Made by a program: the position numbers and the translations under genes. Below are positions 10,901 to 18,668 of a stretch of 44,937 nucleotides of DNA, piece by piece. The DNA is from Abyssibacter sp. (GTDB lineage Bacteria; Pseudomonadota; Gammaproteobacteria; Nevskiales; OUC007): NCBI GenBank assembly GCA_023146115.1, contig JAGLCS010000085.1, positions 1 through 44,937 on the forward strand. The letters run 5' to 3'. The notes below the pieces were generated by a model. That model searched no databases. It saw only the letters and a program-made list of their open reading frames with translations, and was not told the DNA's origin. Position 1 is the first letter of the stretch, and each line of letters begins with the position of its first letter.

Positions 10901-12482
10901 TCAGCGTGGCCATGGTGAGTTCCACAGCCGAGTAACCCGCAAACTCGTAGGCTCCGGGATCGCGGACGGCCGTCCCGTTTTCATCGCCGTCGGCTGTGAG
11001 GCCGCCACGCTGGTCAGCGCCGTTGTTGAACGCGGCTGATCCAAGATCGATCGCAGCGCCACCTGCAATGAGACGATGCGTCGGAAGCTCAAGGCCGCCG
11101 AATGCATTTTCAGGGTTGTTGTTGCTCAGCACGGGACTGACGAACGCGGTCGCCTCGCCCTGCAAATCGCTGGCCTGAGTGAAGCCGCAGGAGGTGTCAT
11201 CGGCGATGTTGGAGCCGGAGCCCTGCGACGACGAGTGGTTTAGCGCGAAGGCGCAGGTATCGTTGACTGCGGCGTCAGGGGTCACATTGGCCGCGAAGAC
11301 ATTCTTGTAGAACGGATCCTCGACATTACCTGGGAATGCCATGGAGATCCCGGTCTCTGTTCCGAAGATCGCGCCCCCAATATCGGCCGAGTTGCCCATG
11401 AACGTGCTGAAGGTGACCGACGAACCGGTCGCCACATCCGCGCTGGCACCGATGGCTCCACCGGTGGTTGCGGTGTTGCCGGAGAACGTTGCGTTTTCGA
11501 TATCAACTTCGGCATCGCTTTGATCTAGGAAGACCGCGCCGCCTGTTGACGCTGCGGCATTGGCATCAAATGTGGTGCCGACGATTTGAAGCACGCCTTC
11601 GGTGACGGCCACGCCTGCGCCATTTCCGTTGGTGGTGCTGTTGTTTGTCAGGCGGCTGTCTGCCAATGCCTGTGCCACGCCGGTGATTGTTGCGGTGACG
11701 TAGAGCCCGCCGCCATTGACGTCAGCGCTGTTGCTATCAAACAGCACCCGCTCGATGTTCAGGGAACCGTCAGCCTGCGTGATGACACTCGCCACGCCGC
11801 CGCCGGAGCCGCTGGCGGCGCTTCCGCTAATGGTCGAATCGGTTAGCGTCAGCGAGCCCCGATTCGCGATCGCGCCGCCGTCTCCACCTGCGATGGCGTC
11901 GCTGATCGTCAGGTTCGACAGCGCGCTCACGGTGCCTGCGCCCAACAGGATGGCGCCCCCGCTGCTGGCGTTTAGTGCCTCGGAATTGGTGATCGACACC
12001 GCATCCATCGTCAGGTCGGAATCGGCCTGCAGGAAGCGGATGCTGCCGCCGCCGGCAGTTGATGCACATCCGTCCATGCTGAGGTTGTAAAGCGCGTAGC
12101 TGCCGGAAGAAGCACTGGTCGGTACGACCAAACCTTCGACAGGCGTAAACAGCGTGGAACTGCAGGCGATTGCCACATTCGTTCCGTCGGGCTGGTTGAT
12201 CTGAACCGGCGCGGTCACCGGGTCCAAATCGGACGCCAGCGAAATTTCGCCATCGACGTCGAATTCGATTATGTGGAAGGGCGGATTCTCCGCTGGGATC
12301 GCCCCGGCAGCGTTGGTCGCCTGTATCGCGCCTCGCAAGGAGCACGCGCCTGCAGGGTCACCGCTTTCGCAATCGGCCTGCTGGCCAAGCCCGGAGGTAT
12401 TGACCACCACGGTAATGGCCATTGCAGGCAGGGTTGCACTCAGCAGGGCCGTGCCAAGCGCGGCGCGAAATACGTTCAACAT
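7992..12482 (-). CDS. Giant secreted/surface protein: CSLREA-like N-terminus, beta-helix region, about seven Calx-beta domains, GlyGly-CTERM-like tail
   Basis: Start taken at MLNVFRAALGTALLSATLPAMA, preceded by AGGGGGA. N-terminal 'CSLRGAIQATNA'; Ser/Gly-rich beta-helix repeats; repeated Calx-beta signatures ('GTATAGADYT...ILDDELVEDASETFTV', 'DDNLVEADETFSVSL'); C-terminus 'SGGGGSGALGGGLLIVLGGLAALRRRRLTH'. Confidence 0.88.
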   Translation of the reverse strand: MLNVFRAALGTALLSATLPAMAITVVVNTSGLGQQADCESGDPAGACSLRGAIQATNAAGAIPAENPPFHIIEFDVDGEISLASDLDPVTAPVQINQPDGTNVAIACSSTLFTPVEGLVVPTSASSGSYALYNLSMDGCASTAGGGSIRFLQADSDLTMDAVSITNSEALNASSGGAILLGAGTVSALSNLTISDAIAGGDGGAIANRGSLTLTDSTISGSAASGSGGGVASVITQADGSLNIERVLFDSNSADVNGGGLYVTATITGVAQALADSRLTNNSTTNGNGAGVAVTEGVLQIVGTTFDANAAASTGGAVFLDQSDAEVDIENATFSGNTATTGGAIGASADVATGSSVTFSTFMGNSADIGGAIFGTETGISMAFPGNVEDPFYKNVFAANVTPDAAVNDTCAFALNHSSSQGSGSNIADDTSCGFTQASDLQGEATAFVSPVLSNNNPENAFGGLELPTHRLIAGGAAIDLGSAAFNNGADQRGGLTADGDENGTAVRDPGAYEFAGYSAVELTMATLSIAENASAPLVATVRRYGNLANGAQILLATAPGTATAGADYTTPSETEGSLAFATGEASSASDLEIEILDDELVEDASETFTVAIDRSDAITSPEVDLGVLASSTANILDFEEGIFSLSVPATATEGSLVATINRTGGTDGEVTVQLSTSATGTTPATAMDDFPLLTDEPIVFGDGDTSMTYELDIDDDDYEPEDETFTITIAIAGDAGSKPTVDPDNNSTEVTITSDDSAKVGSFQFQISDASRMVAEDAGSITLSVTRMDGTDCGADVVYESVDDTATSGSDYTVPAASADRTLSFSDGSDAPLSFDVTILNDDLGESDEQFSISLVSVTPTDCEAGAEGSLGAPNPSVITITSDELAQFQFSQASRTVAENAGEVVVSVEPVDTVSGSAVRINYATQDGSGANAATAGSDYTDTTGTLTWNDGESDARSFSIPILSDTGPAEANEMFVVMIAVEAGDKGEIVGTNPIPVTIVEQQGVRLAGEAFVSAAENGNAVEVTVERLGNLDGAASVNVVATADGTATVDDDFTAATQTVSWSNGEGGAKIAMFPITDDNLVEADETFSVSLANPNGVELAAPTNATATITDDDSTVTMTMATASIGEAGGSVEITAERAGAVFLPISVDIATLAGSASSPEDFMALPAGTTLTWDAGSAGPRSVNVSIVDNGTPDSERVFTASIAPSAGEGNVAIGDPAQTVVSIADDDAEIRFAETEVMVSEDDGSATLTVERFTTGTGAVSVNYSVTGGTATSGSDYVVANGTLNWPDGDSTDRSITISITDDIVAEAQETIVVTLSDPTTTGDPAPLGSDSSATVRINDNEQAGLILTETGGSTAVTEGGAADTISVALTSRPSANVTVSFDAPARLSVRTANPTDDSQLVFTPANWNTNQTVEVLASINGTEEGTVTQTLTARSSSSDASFDNLSDSISVAISDPTERSGGGGSGALGGGLLIVLGGLAALRRRRLTH

Positions 12483-12684
12483 CGTAGAAATCCCCCTGGC
12501 CGCTGTTCGCGGGACACGCGTTTGCAAACGGCTAGATCAGCAAAAAGTAGTCAATCCCCGTCGGCGAGTATGCCGAGTGGAAGGTTCAGTATTCAATAAA
12601 ACAAGTTATTTGTACGACGCCGACCGATCAGCGTCACGGCAGAGTGCTTTAAGAGGTACGAGATCGGTTTGAAAATCCGGACAT

Positions 12685-13143
12685 TTATTTGCGTATCAGC
12701 AGATACATGACGGTTACGGCGATAACGCCTGCGGCAAGCATTAGCCACATTCGGCGGGCCGCGCCCCTGGCTTGTTGGGGTTTGCCTGATTGAACGCTGA
12801 AGTGCTCTCGTAGCAGTTCCAGATTCCGGCGATTGGCCCGCCAGGCCACGTCGAAGACGTCGCCCAGCAAGGGGATTGCGCCGACGACCACGTCAATGCC
12901 GACATTCTTGAGCATGTGTCGGATGAGCGGAGCGGGTGCGCCCAAGTGGTGGGCGCGAAGTACAAGGGCTAACGCAGCGCCGCCCGTGAGCAGATCGCCG
13001 GCACCGGGAATCAGTCCGATAACGCTGTCCAGCCCCAGGCGAATTCGCGTGCCCGGAATGCGAATGCACTCGTCCAGCAACCAGGCATAACGATCCAGTT
13101 CGTCGCGAATGGCTGCGGCTTGCTCGGGCGTCGGTTCGGCCAT
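12685..13143 (-). CDS. DUF4112 domain-containing protein
   Basis: 152 aa: 'LDECIRIPGTRIRLGLDSVIGLIPGAGDLLTGGAALALVLRAHHLGAP', 'IDVVVGAIPLLGDVFDVAWRANRRN', C-terminal TM helix. Confidence 0.85.
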   Translation of the reverse strand: MAEPTPEQAAAIRDELDRYAWLLDECIRIPGTRIRLGLDSVIGLIPGAGDLLTGGAALALVLRAHHLGAPAPLIRHMLKNVGIDVVVGAIPLLGDVFDVAWRANRRNLELLREHFSVQSGKPQQARGAARRMWLMLAAGVIAVTVMYLLIRK

Positions 13144-13178
13144 CAGTTAGAATTCGCCTTGGAGTCGCGGAAGAGACC

Positions 13179-15662
13179 ATGAATCCGTTTCGTTGGTTGA
13201 TGCTTGCAGTCGCTTGGCTGTGGCGCAAGCCGTTGTTGTGGTGGGTGCGCGCGCGCGTCGTGCCGGACCCGCCGGAGTCGATCCTGGGCGATGCGATGGA
13301 GCGCCCCGTCTGCTACGTGCTGCCTGTGCGCAGCTGGGCCGACCGTGTTGTTGTGGAGTCGGTGGTCCGCAGCCGTGGATTACCGCTGCCGTACCTCACG
13401 CGGCAACGTCTGCCGACACCGGAGCGCGCTGCAGTACTGTTTCTGCCGGCACTGACGCGCACATCCGGTGCGCAGCCCAGCGAGTTGGAGTCGTTAATCG
13501 ACGCGGCGTTGGGCTCGGGTGACTACGATGTGCAGCTCATACCGGTGTCCGTTTACTGGGGGCGTGATCCGGGTCGGGAGACCTCGCTGCTCAAGATACT
13601 GTTCACGGATAGCGATCAAGCGGGCTGGCTGCGCAAGTTCTTCATCGTGCTGGCCAACGGGCGCAACACACTGGTCAGCTTCAGCAAGCCGGTTTCGTTC
13701 AGCGAGTTCATGGTCGAGCAACCGGATCGGCCCACCGGCTTGGTGAAGCTCGCGCGTATTCTGCGGCTGCATTTCTCGCGGAATCGTAGCGCGGTGCTGG
13801 GTCCCAGCCGGTCGAATCGCCACGCTGTGGTCCGCAGCCTCAAGCATCATCCGTCCGTTCGAACCGCGATTGATCAGGCGGTCAGCGAAGGCGGCGGGTC
13901 TCGCGACGAGGTGCTCGCCACCGTGCAGCGCTATGGCGAGGAAATCGCCGCGGATTACACGCTGGCCGCCGTGCGCTTCATGGAAGTCGTGCTCGACTGG
14001 CTCTGGAAGCGCACTTTTGACGGGCTGAGCGTATTCAATGTGGAAGCCGCCCGCGAGGCCGCCCACGATGGCGGCGTGGTGTACTTGCCATCGCACCGCA
14101 GTCATTTTGACTACCTGTTAGTGAGTTATCTGCTCTACAAACAGGGCTTGGCGCCGCCGCATATCGCCGCCGGCATCAACATGAATTTCTGGCCGGTTGG
14201 CGGTTTGTTACGCCGGTGTGGCGCGTTTTACCTGCGGCGAAAATTCCGCGGCAACAAGCTCTATGGCGCGGTGTTTCGTGCTTATGTTGATGCTCTCGTC
14301 GCGCGCGGAACACCCATCAGCTTCTATCCCGAAGGCGGCCGCAGCCGAACCGGCCGGCTACGACGGCCGATGATGGGGATGCTGTCGATGACCATCGAAA
14401 GCGCGCTGCGCAACCCCGACAAACCGGTGAAGCTGGTGCCGGTGTTTCTGGGTTACGACCGCATCATGGAGGTCAACAGTTATTTCAGTGAACTGCGCGG
14501 GCAGAAGGCCAAACGTGAGTCGGCCGCCAAGCTGCTCAAGGCCGGGCGCAGTCTTAAACGCAAGTACGGTCGGCCGTATATCGCGTTTGGTGAGCCGCTC
14601 GATGTGTTGGAGCACGTCAAGGCCGCGCGACCAGACTGGCAGGCGATTGATTGGTCTGCGGACGAACGCCCTGACTGGTGGGCGGGCTACGTATCGCAGC
14701 TAGGCCACGAGATCATGCGGCGGATCAACGGCACCGCCGTCGTCAGCCCGGTGGCGCTGACGGCAGTCAGCTTGCTGGCGAGCCCGCAGCGGACCATGCC
14801 TGCCGATGAGCTTTCCGAGCGGTTGAGTGCCTACATCGCACTCCTGCAGCGTGCCCCTTACGGCCCCAATCTGCAGATTCCGGAAACCGACGGCGGTTTG
14901 CTGCTGGAGCGCGCGGAGCGCATTGCAGGGCTGCAGCGCGTCGAGCACCCCTGGGGGGATCTTATCCTCGCGCAGGATAAAGAGGCGGTGTTGTTGACGT
15001 ACTACCGCAACAGCATTCAGCACTTGTTCGCGTTGCCTTCGCTAATCGCCAACTTCTTTTCGGCGCGGGCTCTGCGCAAGCGGGCAGAGGTGATCGCCGG
15101 CTCACGCGCGCTTTATCCGATTCTGCGAGACGAATGGTTTTTGTGGGACCAGGAGCAAAACCTGACACACGCCATTGAACGGCAGATCGATGCGATGGTC
15201 GAAGGCGGCATGTTGATCGCGGAGGAAGATAGTCTCCGTCGGCCGGATCCCTCTCAGGATGGCTACGGGCACCTCAACGGGCTCATGCGTGTGATGCGTG
15301 AGACGCTGGAACGCTATGCCATGACCTTGGTGCTGCTGGCGGAGCGCCGCGACGTGGTGACGCTGGAGCGCGCGGCCTTCGAAGCGGAGTGCGTGCTGAT
15401 GGCGGAGCGCATGGCCGTGCTAACGGGGCGCAACGCGCCTGAATTCTTCGATCCCGTGCTGTTTCGCGGGCACGTCAACACACTGATTTCAATGAAGGTT
15501 CTTCAGATGAAGCAGGGTGAAGGCAGCGTGGAATGGCTGTCTGTCGAACAAGCCATCGAGCCGCTTTCGGTGCAGGCGCTGGGTTTGCTTGGTCCTGAAA
15601 TCGCGCAAACTGTGCAGCATCTAACGGGCCGTCGCCGACGGTCTTTTACATCCAGCGACTGA
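13179..15662 (+). CDS. plsB: Glycerol-3-phosphate 1-O-acyltransferase
   Basis: 827 aa with acyltransferase motifs 'VYLPSHRSHFDYLLVSYLLY' and 'YPEGGRSRTGRLRRPMMGML'; PlsB-like overall layout; RBS GGAAGAG. Confidence 0.96.
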   Translation: MNPFRWLMLAVAWLWRKPLLWWVRARVVPDPPESILGDAMERPVCYVLPVRSWADRVVVESVVRSRGLPLPYLTRQRLPTPERAAVLFLPALTRTSGAQPSELESLIDAALGSGDYDVQLIPVSVYWGRDPGRETSLLKILFTDSDQAGWLRKFFIVLANGRNTLVSFSKPVSFSEFMVEQPDRPTGLVKLARILRLHFSRNRSAVLGPSRSNRHAVVRSLKHHPSVRTAIDQAVSEGGGSRDEVLATVQRYGEEIAADYTLAAVRFMEVVLDWLWKRTFDGLSVFNVEAAREAAHDGGVVYLPSHRSHFDYLLVSYLLYKQGLAPPHIAAGINMNFWPVGGLLRRCGAFYLRRKFRGNKLYGAVFRAYVDALVARGTPISFYPEGGRSRTGRLRRPMMGMLSMTIESALRNPDKPVKLVPVFLGYDRIMEVNSYFSELRGQKAKRESAAKLLKAGRSLKRKYGRPYIAFGEPLDVLEHVKAARPDWQAIDWSADERPDWWAGYVSQLGHEIMRRINGTAVVSPVALTAVSLLASPQRTMPADELSERLSAYIALLQRAPYGPNLQIPETDGGLLLERAERIAGLQRVEHPWGDLILAQDKEAVLLTYYRNSIQHLFALPSLIANFFSARALRKRAEVIAGSRALYPILRDEWFLWDQEQNLTHAIERQIDAMVEGGMLIAEEDSLRRPDPSQDGYGHLNGLMRVMRETLERYAMTLVLLAERRDVVTLERAAFEAECVLMAERMAVLTGRNAPEFFDPVLFRGHVNTLISMKVLQMKQGEGSVEWLSVEQAIEPLSVQALGLLGPEIAQTVQHLTGRRRRSFTSSD

Positions 15663-15690
15663 TGCATGTCGCTGACCACATGGAGTGAAT

Positions 15691-16428
15691 ATGCCCTATA
15701 CGAAACGACTGATCGCGTTGTCCGCGATTGCACTGGCGGCCTGCCAGCCGCAGCCGGCCGACCCGGGTGGCGAGCCGCCGGATCCGTCGACCTACGAGCC
15801 GTCGTCCGAGGCTGAGAAGTTCTCGTATGCCGTGGGAGTGGATGTGGCGCGTTCGCTGGAACAGGTGTCCGACAAGGTTGATGCCGCTGCGTTCTCGGCA
15901 GGATTCGCTGCGGCGCACGGTAGCCACGACCTGGCGATGACCGACGAAGACATGACGGCGATCAAGACCACTGTTAGCCAGAGCCTGCAGCAGGCGCAGC
16001 AGGAAGAAGCCCAGGTGGCGGCCAAAGAGGCCACCGCCAAGGGCGAAGCCTTTCGCACGGAAAACGCGGAGAACGACAACGTGATGGTGACCGATAGCGG
16101 GCTGCAGTACGAAGTGCTGGAAGACAGCGACGGCGACAAGCCTACAGCTGAAGACAAGGTCACCGTTCACTACAAGGGCACCTTGATCGACGGTACCGTG
16201 TTCGACAGTTCCTATGACCGCGGTAACCCTGCCACCTTCCCGCTCAGCGGCGTGATTCCCGGCTGGACCGAGGGGCTGCAGTTAATGCCGGTCGGCAGTA
16301 AATATCGCTTCGTGATTCCGCCGGAACTGGCCTATGGTCAGCGTGGTGCCGGCGCTCGCATCGGACCCAACGAGACCCTGGTCTTCGAAGTCGAACTGCT
16401 GAGCATTGGGGAACCGAAAGAGTCCTGA
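15691..16428 (+). CDS. FKBP-type peptidyl-prolyl cis-trans isomerase (FkpA/Mip-like), probable lipoprotein
   Basis: N-terminal '[13 protein letters not shown]' lipobox, Mip-type dimerisation region, FKBP core '[65 protein letters not shown]'. Confidence 0.94.
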   Translation: MPYTKRLIALSAIALAACQPQPADPGGEPPDPSTYEPSSEAEKFSYAVGVDVARSLEQVSDKVDAAAFSAGFAAAHGSHDLAMTDEDMTAIKTTVSQSLQQAQQEEAQVAAKEATAKGEAFRTENAENDNVMVTDSGLQYEVLEDSDGDKPTAEDKVTVHYKGTLIDGTVFDSSYDRGNPATFPLSGVIPGWTEGLQLMPVGSKYRFVIPPELAYGQRGAGARIGPNETLVFEVELLSIGEPKES

Positions 16429-16453
16429 TCGACTTCGCCGGTGATGCCGCGGT

Positions 16454-16906
16454 TTAGCGCGTCGTCGCCGGTGATGATTTGCACGACTTGGCGGCGAGTG
16501 TCCGATAGCGTGACATGCGAGAGGTGCGTTCCTCCGGTGTCATGCGCACGGTCTCGCCGCTTTTGTTTTTGTAGAGCACCCGCACCGCCGGGGTGCGTTC
16601 GTAGAACGCCAGCCGCTCCCGGGCCCGACTGCATTGCTGCTTGAGAACGGCAGGGTCGGTGGTGGGTTGTTCCGGGGCGGGATGATCGATCGCATCCTCG
16701 CTGGCTGGTTCGTCGGCCGGCGCCGGTGGCAGCGTCGTCGCGGGCGCCGGGTTCACATCCTTGACCACATAATCCCGGTTCAGGGGTGGTTGATCCGAAT
16801 ACCTGGTCTGGCCATCGGCATCGGTCCACTGGTAGATCTCAGCATGCGCGCTCGCGCACATCCATCCCAGCAAGAGGCCCGTATTGATCCATGCCGTCAG
16901 TCGCAT
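16454..16906 (-). CDS. DUF4124 domain-containing periplasmic protein
   Basis: Signal peptide, then 'EIYQWTDADGQTRYSDQPP', the DUF4124 hallmark. Confidence 0.85.
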   Translation of the reverse strand: MRLTAWINTGLLLGWMCASAHAEIYQWTDADGQTRYSDQPPLNRDYVVKDVNPAPATTLPPAPADEPASEDAIDHPAPEQPTTDPAVLKQQCSRARERLAFYERTPAVRVLYKNKSGETVRMTPEERTSRMSRYRTLAAKSCKSSPATTR

Positions 16907-16927
16907 GGCTGGAGCATAACGCAGCCA

Positions 16928-17950
16928 TTGCTGCGCCCGGTGGTGATCGCGCTCATCGCGGGGCTCGCCGCCTGTGAGTCATCGGGGGTGGCGGATGAAC
17001 TTGCCGACTATCGCTGGCGCGTGGGCAATGTGCTCGATGTTCGCGTCATCCCAGAGGCTACGGACGTTCCCGCCTACCCAAGGCGGCGAGTCCGACTGAT
17101 CGATTATCCGGATCTGCGGCTATCGCCCGGCGAGGCCTTGTCGCTTCGTGCCTGTCTCGGGCGCCTGCTGGGTGAACGCAACAGCATTCTCGGCCAGGTG
17201 ATGGCACCGTCGACACGGTTCTCCTACGAGACGCGGGTTGCCGCCAGTTTGCCGGCCTGCGAGACGGACTCGGATGCCGGGCGCACCTTACTGGATCAGG
17301 TCATGGCGGTCAAGGCCGATAGTCTTGCCGTGGCGGCCTACTACCTGGTCTTCAATTCGGAGGAAGTCGAGGCCTTTCTGTCGCGGGCAGCAGAACCGGT
17401 GGCAATGGAGGAATTGCAACGCGGCTTGGCCGGCGTCACGGCCCTGGATGCGCTGGTCGGATGGGTTGACCGGGGGCTGATGGGCGAGGTGGTTCCGGAG
17501 CGGGCTCTGAGCGCAACCCTTCAGCGGCTGCGTGAATCTCGCGGGGCGGGCGGGCTACTTCGGCTCGCCGCCTTGCTCACGCCCGAGCTGCGAGCGGTGG
17601 CGGCGATGATTCACCAACGTCTGGATGCTCGCCCTGTCTGTCTGCAGCCGCAGCCCACGCCGACCGCGCAGGTTGCCGAGACGGTTTTTCACAAGTTCTA
17701 CGCAGACGCTTTGCAGCCGGATCTGACCATCGTCCGGCGGGAGCTGTCGCGTCTGGTGACAGTGTTGAGCGACGCCCAGCATGTTCAGCGCAGCGCGCTG
17801 CCCGCAGAGCTCCGTGGCTATCTGGATGCCATACGGGCGCTAGACGCTGACCTGGTCTCGGCATCGACCGAACATGCACAGGCCTGGCAGCGCCTGCTGG
17901 GCCAATGCGGCCGTATGCCTGACCGTGGTGACAGGGATTCGGCGGCGTGA
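16928..17950 (+). CDS. DUF3080 family lipoprotein
   Basis: 'LLRPVVIALIAGLAACESSG' lipobox, then 'DELADYRWRVGNVLDV' and 'RVRLIDYPDLRLSPGEALSLRACLGRLLGERNSILGQVMAPSTRF'. The track start (16634) runs through the divergent DUF4124 gene; a TTG at 16928 starts the signal peptide. Confidence 0.78.
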   Translation: MLRPVVIALIAGLAACESSGVADELADYRWRVGNVLDVRVIPEATDVPAYPRRRVRLIDYPDLRLSPGEALSLRACLGRLLGERNSILGQVMAPSTRFSYETRVAASLPACETDSDAGRTLLDQVMAVKADSLAVAAYYLVFNSEEVEAFLSRAAEPVAMEELQRGLAGVTALDALVGWVDRGLMGEVVPERALSATLQRLRESRGAGGLLRLAALLTPELRAVAAMIHQRLDARPVCLQPQPTPTAQVAETVFHKFYADALQPDLTIVRRELSRLVTVLSDAQHVQRSALPAELRGYLDAIRALDADLVSASTEHAQAWQRLLGQCGRMPDRGDRDSAA

Positions 17951-17960
17951 ACATCATTCC

Positions 17961-18004
17961 CATACGCTGACGTATGTGTTAGTTTTTCCGTACTTACCCG
18001 TATG
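17961..18004. promoter_or_regulatory. Candidate TetR operator: CATACG-CTGA-CGTATG plus a third CGTATG over the start codon
   Basis: Perfect inverted repeat at 17961-17976 and another half-site at 17999-18004, immediately upstream of a TetR gene. Confidence 0.5.
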
Positions 18005-18625
18005 GAAGTCGCGACATCGATGGCCCAGCAAAAGCCAACATTGAGTGCCGACGACTGGGCGGACGCCGCTTTGGACGCCATGGTCGACGGTGGGTTGGAC
18101 GGTGTCGCGGTCGAGCCGCTGGCGCGAAAGCTGGGTGTGACCAAGGGCAGTTTCTACTGGCATTTCGCCAATCGTGATGCGCTGATCCGGGCGTCGCTTG
18201 AGCGCTGGGCCTCGCGGGAGACGGAGCAGATCATCGCCCGCGCCAAGGGCGTGAAGCAGCCTCGAAAACGCATCCAGACCGTGTTCAAGGCAGCCAATGG
18301 CAGCGAGCGTGAGGGTCATCTGTATCTGGCGCTGGCGGCAGCCAGCCGCGACCCCCGGGTGGCGGACTTCGTCCACAAGGTCTCGCAGCGTCGCTTGGAT
18401 TTTCTATCCGAATGTTATCGGGCGCTGGGTTTGCCGACGCGCGATGCCCGCAAGTGGGCGACCTTTGCCTACAGCACCTTCCTGGGCACGTTGCAGCTGC
18501 GGCGGGATAACCCGTCCGCGCTACCGCCAGGGGCCATGTTTAACGAATACCTGAGGCTGTTAATCGAGACGCTCATTCCGCGTTCCGGCGAGCAGCCTCC
18601 GGCGGCGAACGAACAAGCCGCCTAA
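18002..18625 (+). CDS. TetR/AcrR family transcriptional regulator
   Basis: HTH 'GLDGVAVEPLARKLGVTKGSFYWHFANRDALIRASLERW'. Start may be the ATG at 18002 or at 18020. Confidence 0.93.
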   Translation: MEVATSMAQQKPTLSADDWADAALDAMVDGGLDGVAVEPLARKLGVTKGSFYWHFANRDALIRASLERWASRETEQIIARAKGVKQPRKRIQTVFKAANGSEREGHLYLALAAASRDPRVADFVHKVSQRRLDFLSECYRALGLPTRDARKWATFAYSTFLGTLQLRRDNPSALPPGAMFNEYLRLLIETLIPRSGEQPPAANEQAA

Positions 18626-18668
18626 TCGACTCCCCAGTCTCTTACCTTTGTATATCGGAGGGTTTGTC

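Noticed and set aside
8092-12090. Several plus-strand ORFs (181, 202, 116, 124 aa) inside the giant gene
   Set aside because: Ser/Thr/Val-rich mirror translations of the Calx-beta coding strand with no domain signature.
13494-14105. 203-aa minus-strand ORF inside plsB
   Set aside because: Lies wholly antisense to plsB and has no recognisable motif.
16634-16927. N-terminal extension of the DUF3080 ORF as annotated in the track
   Set aside because: It overlaps the divergent DUF4124 gene and precedes a clear lipoprotein signal peptide. The real start is near 16928.
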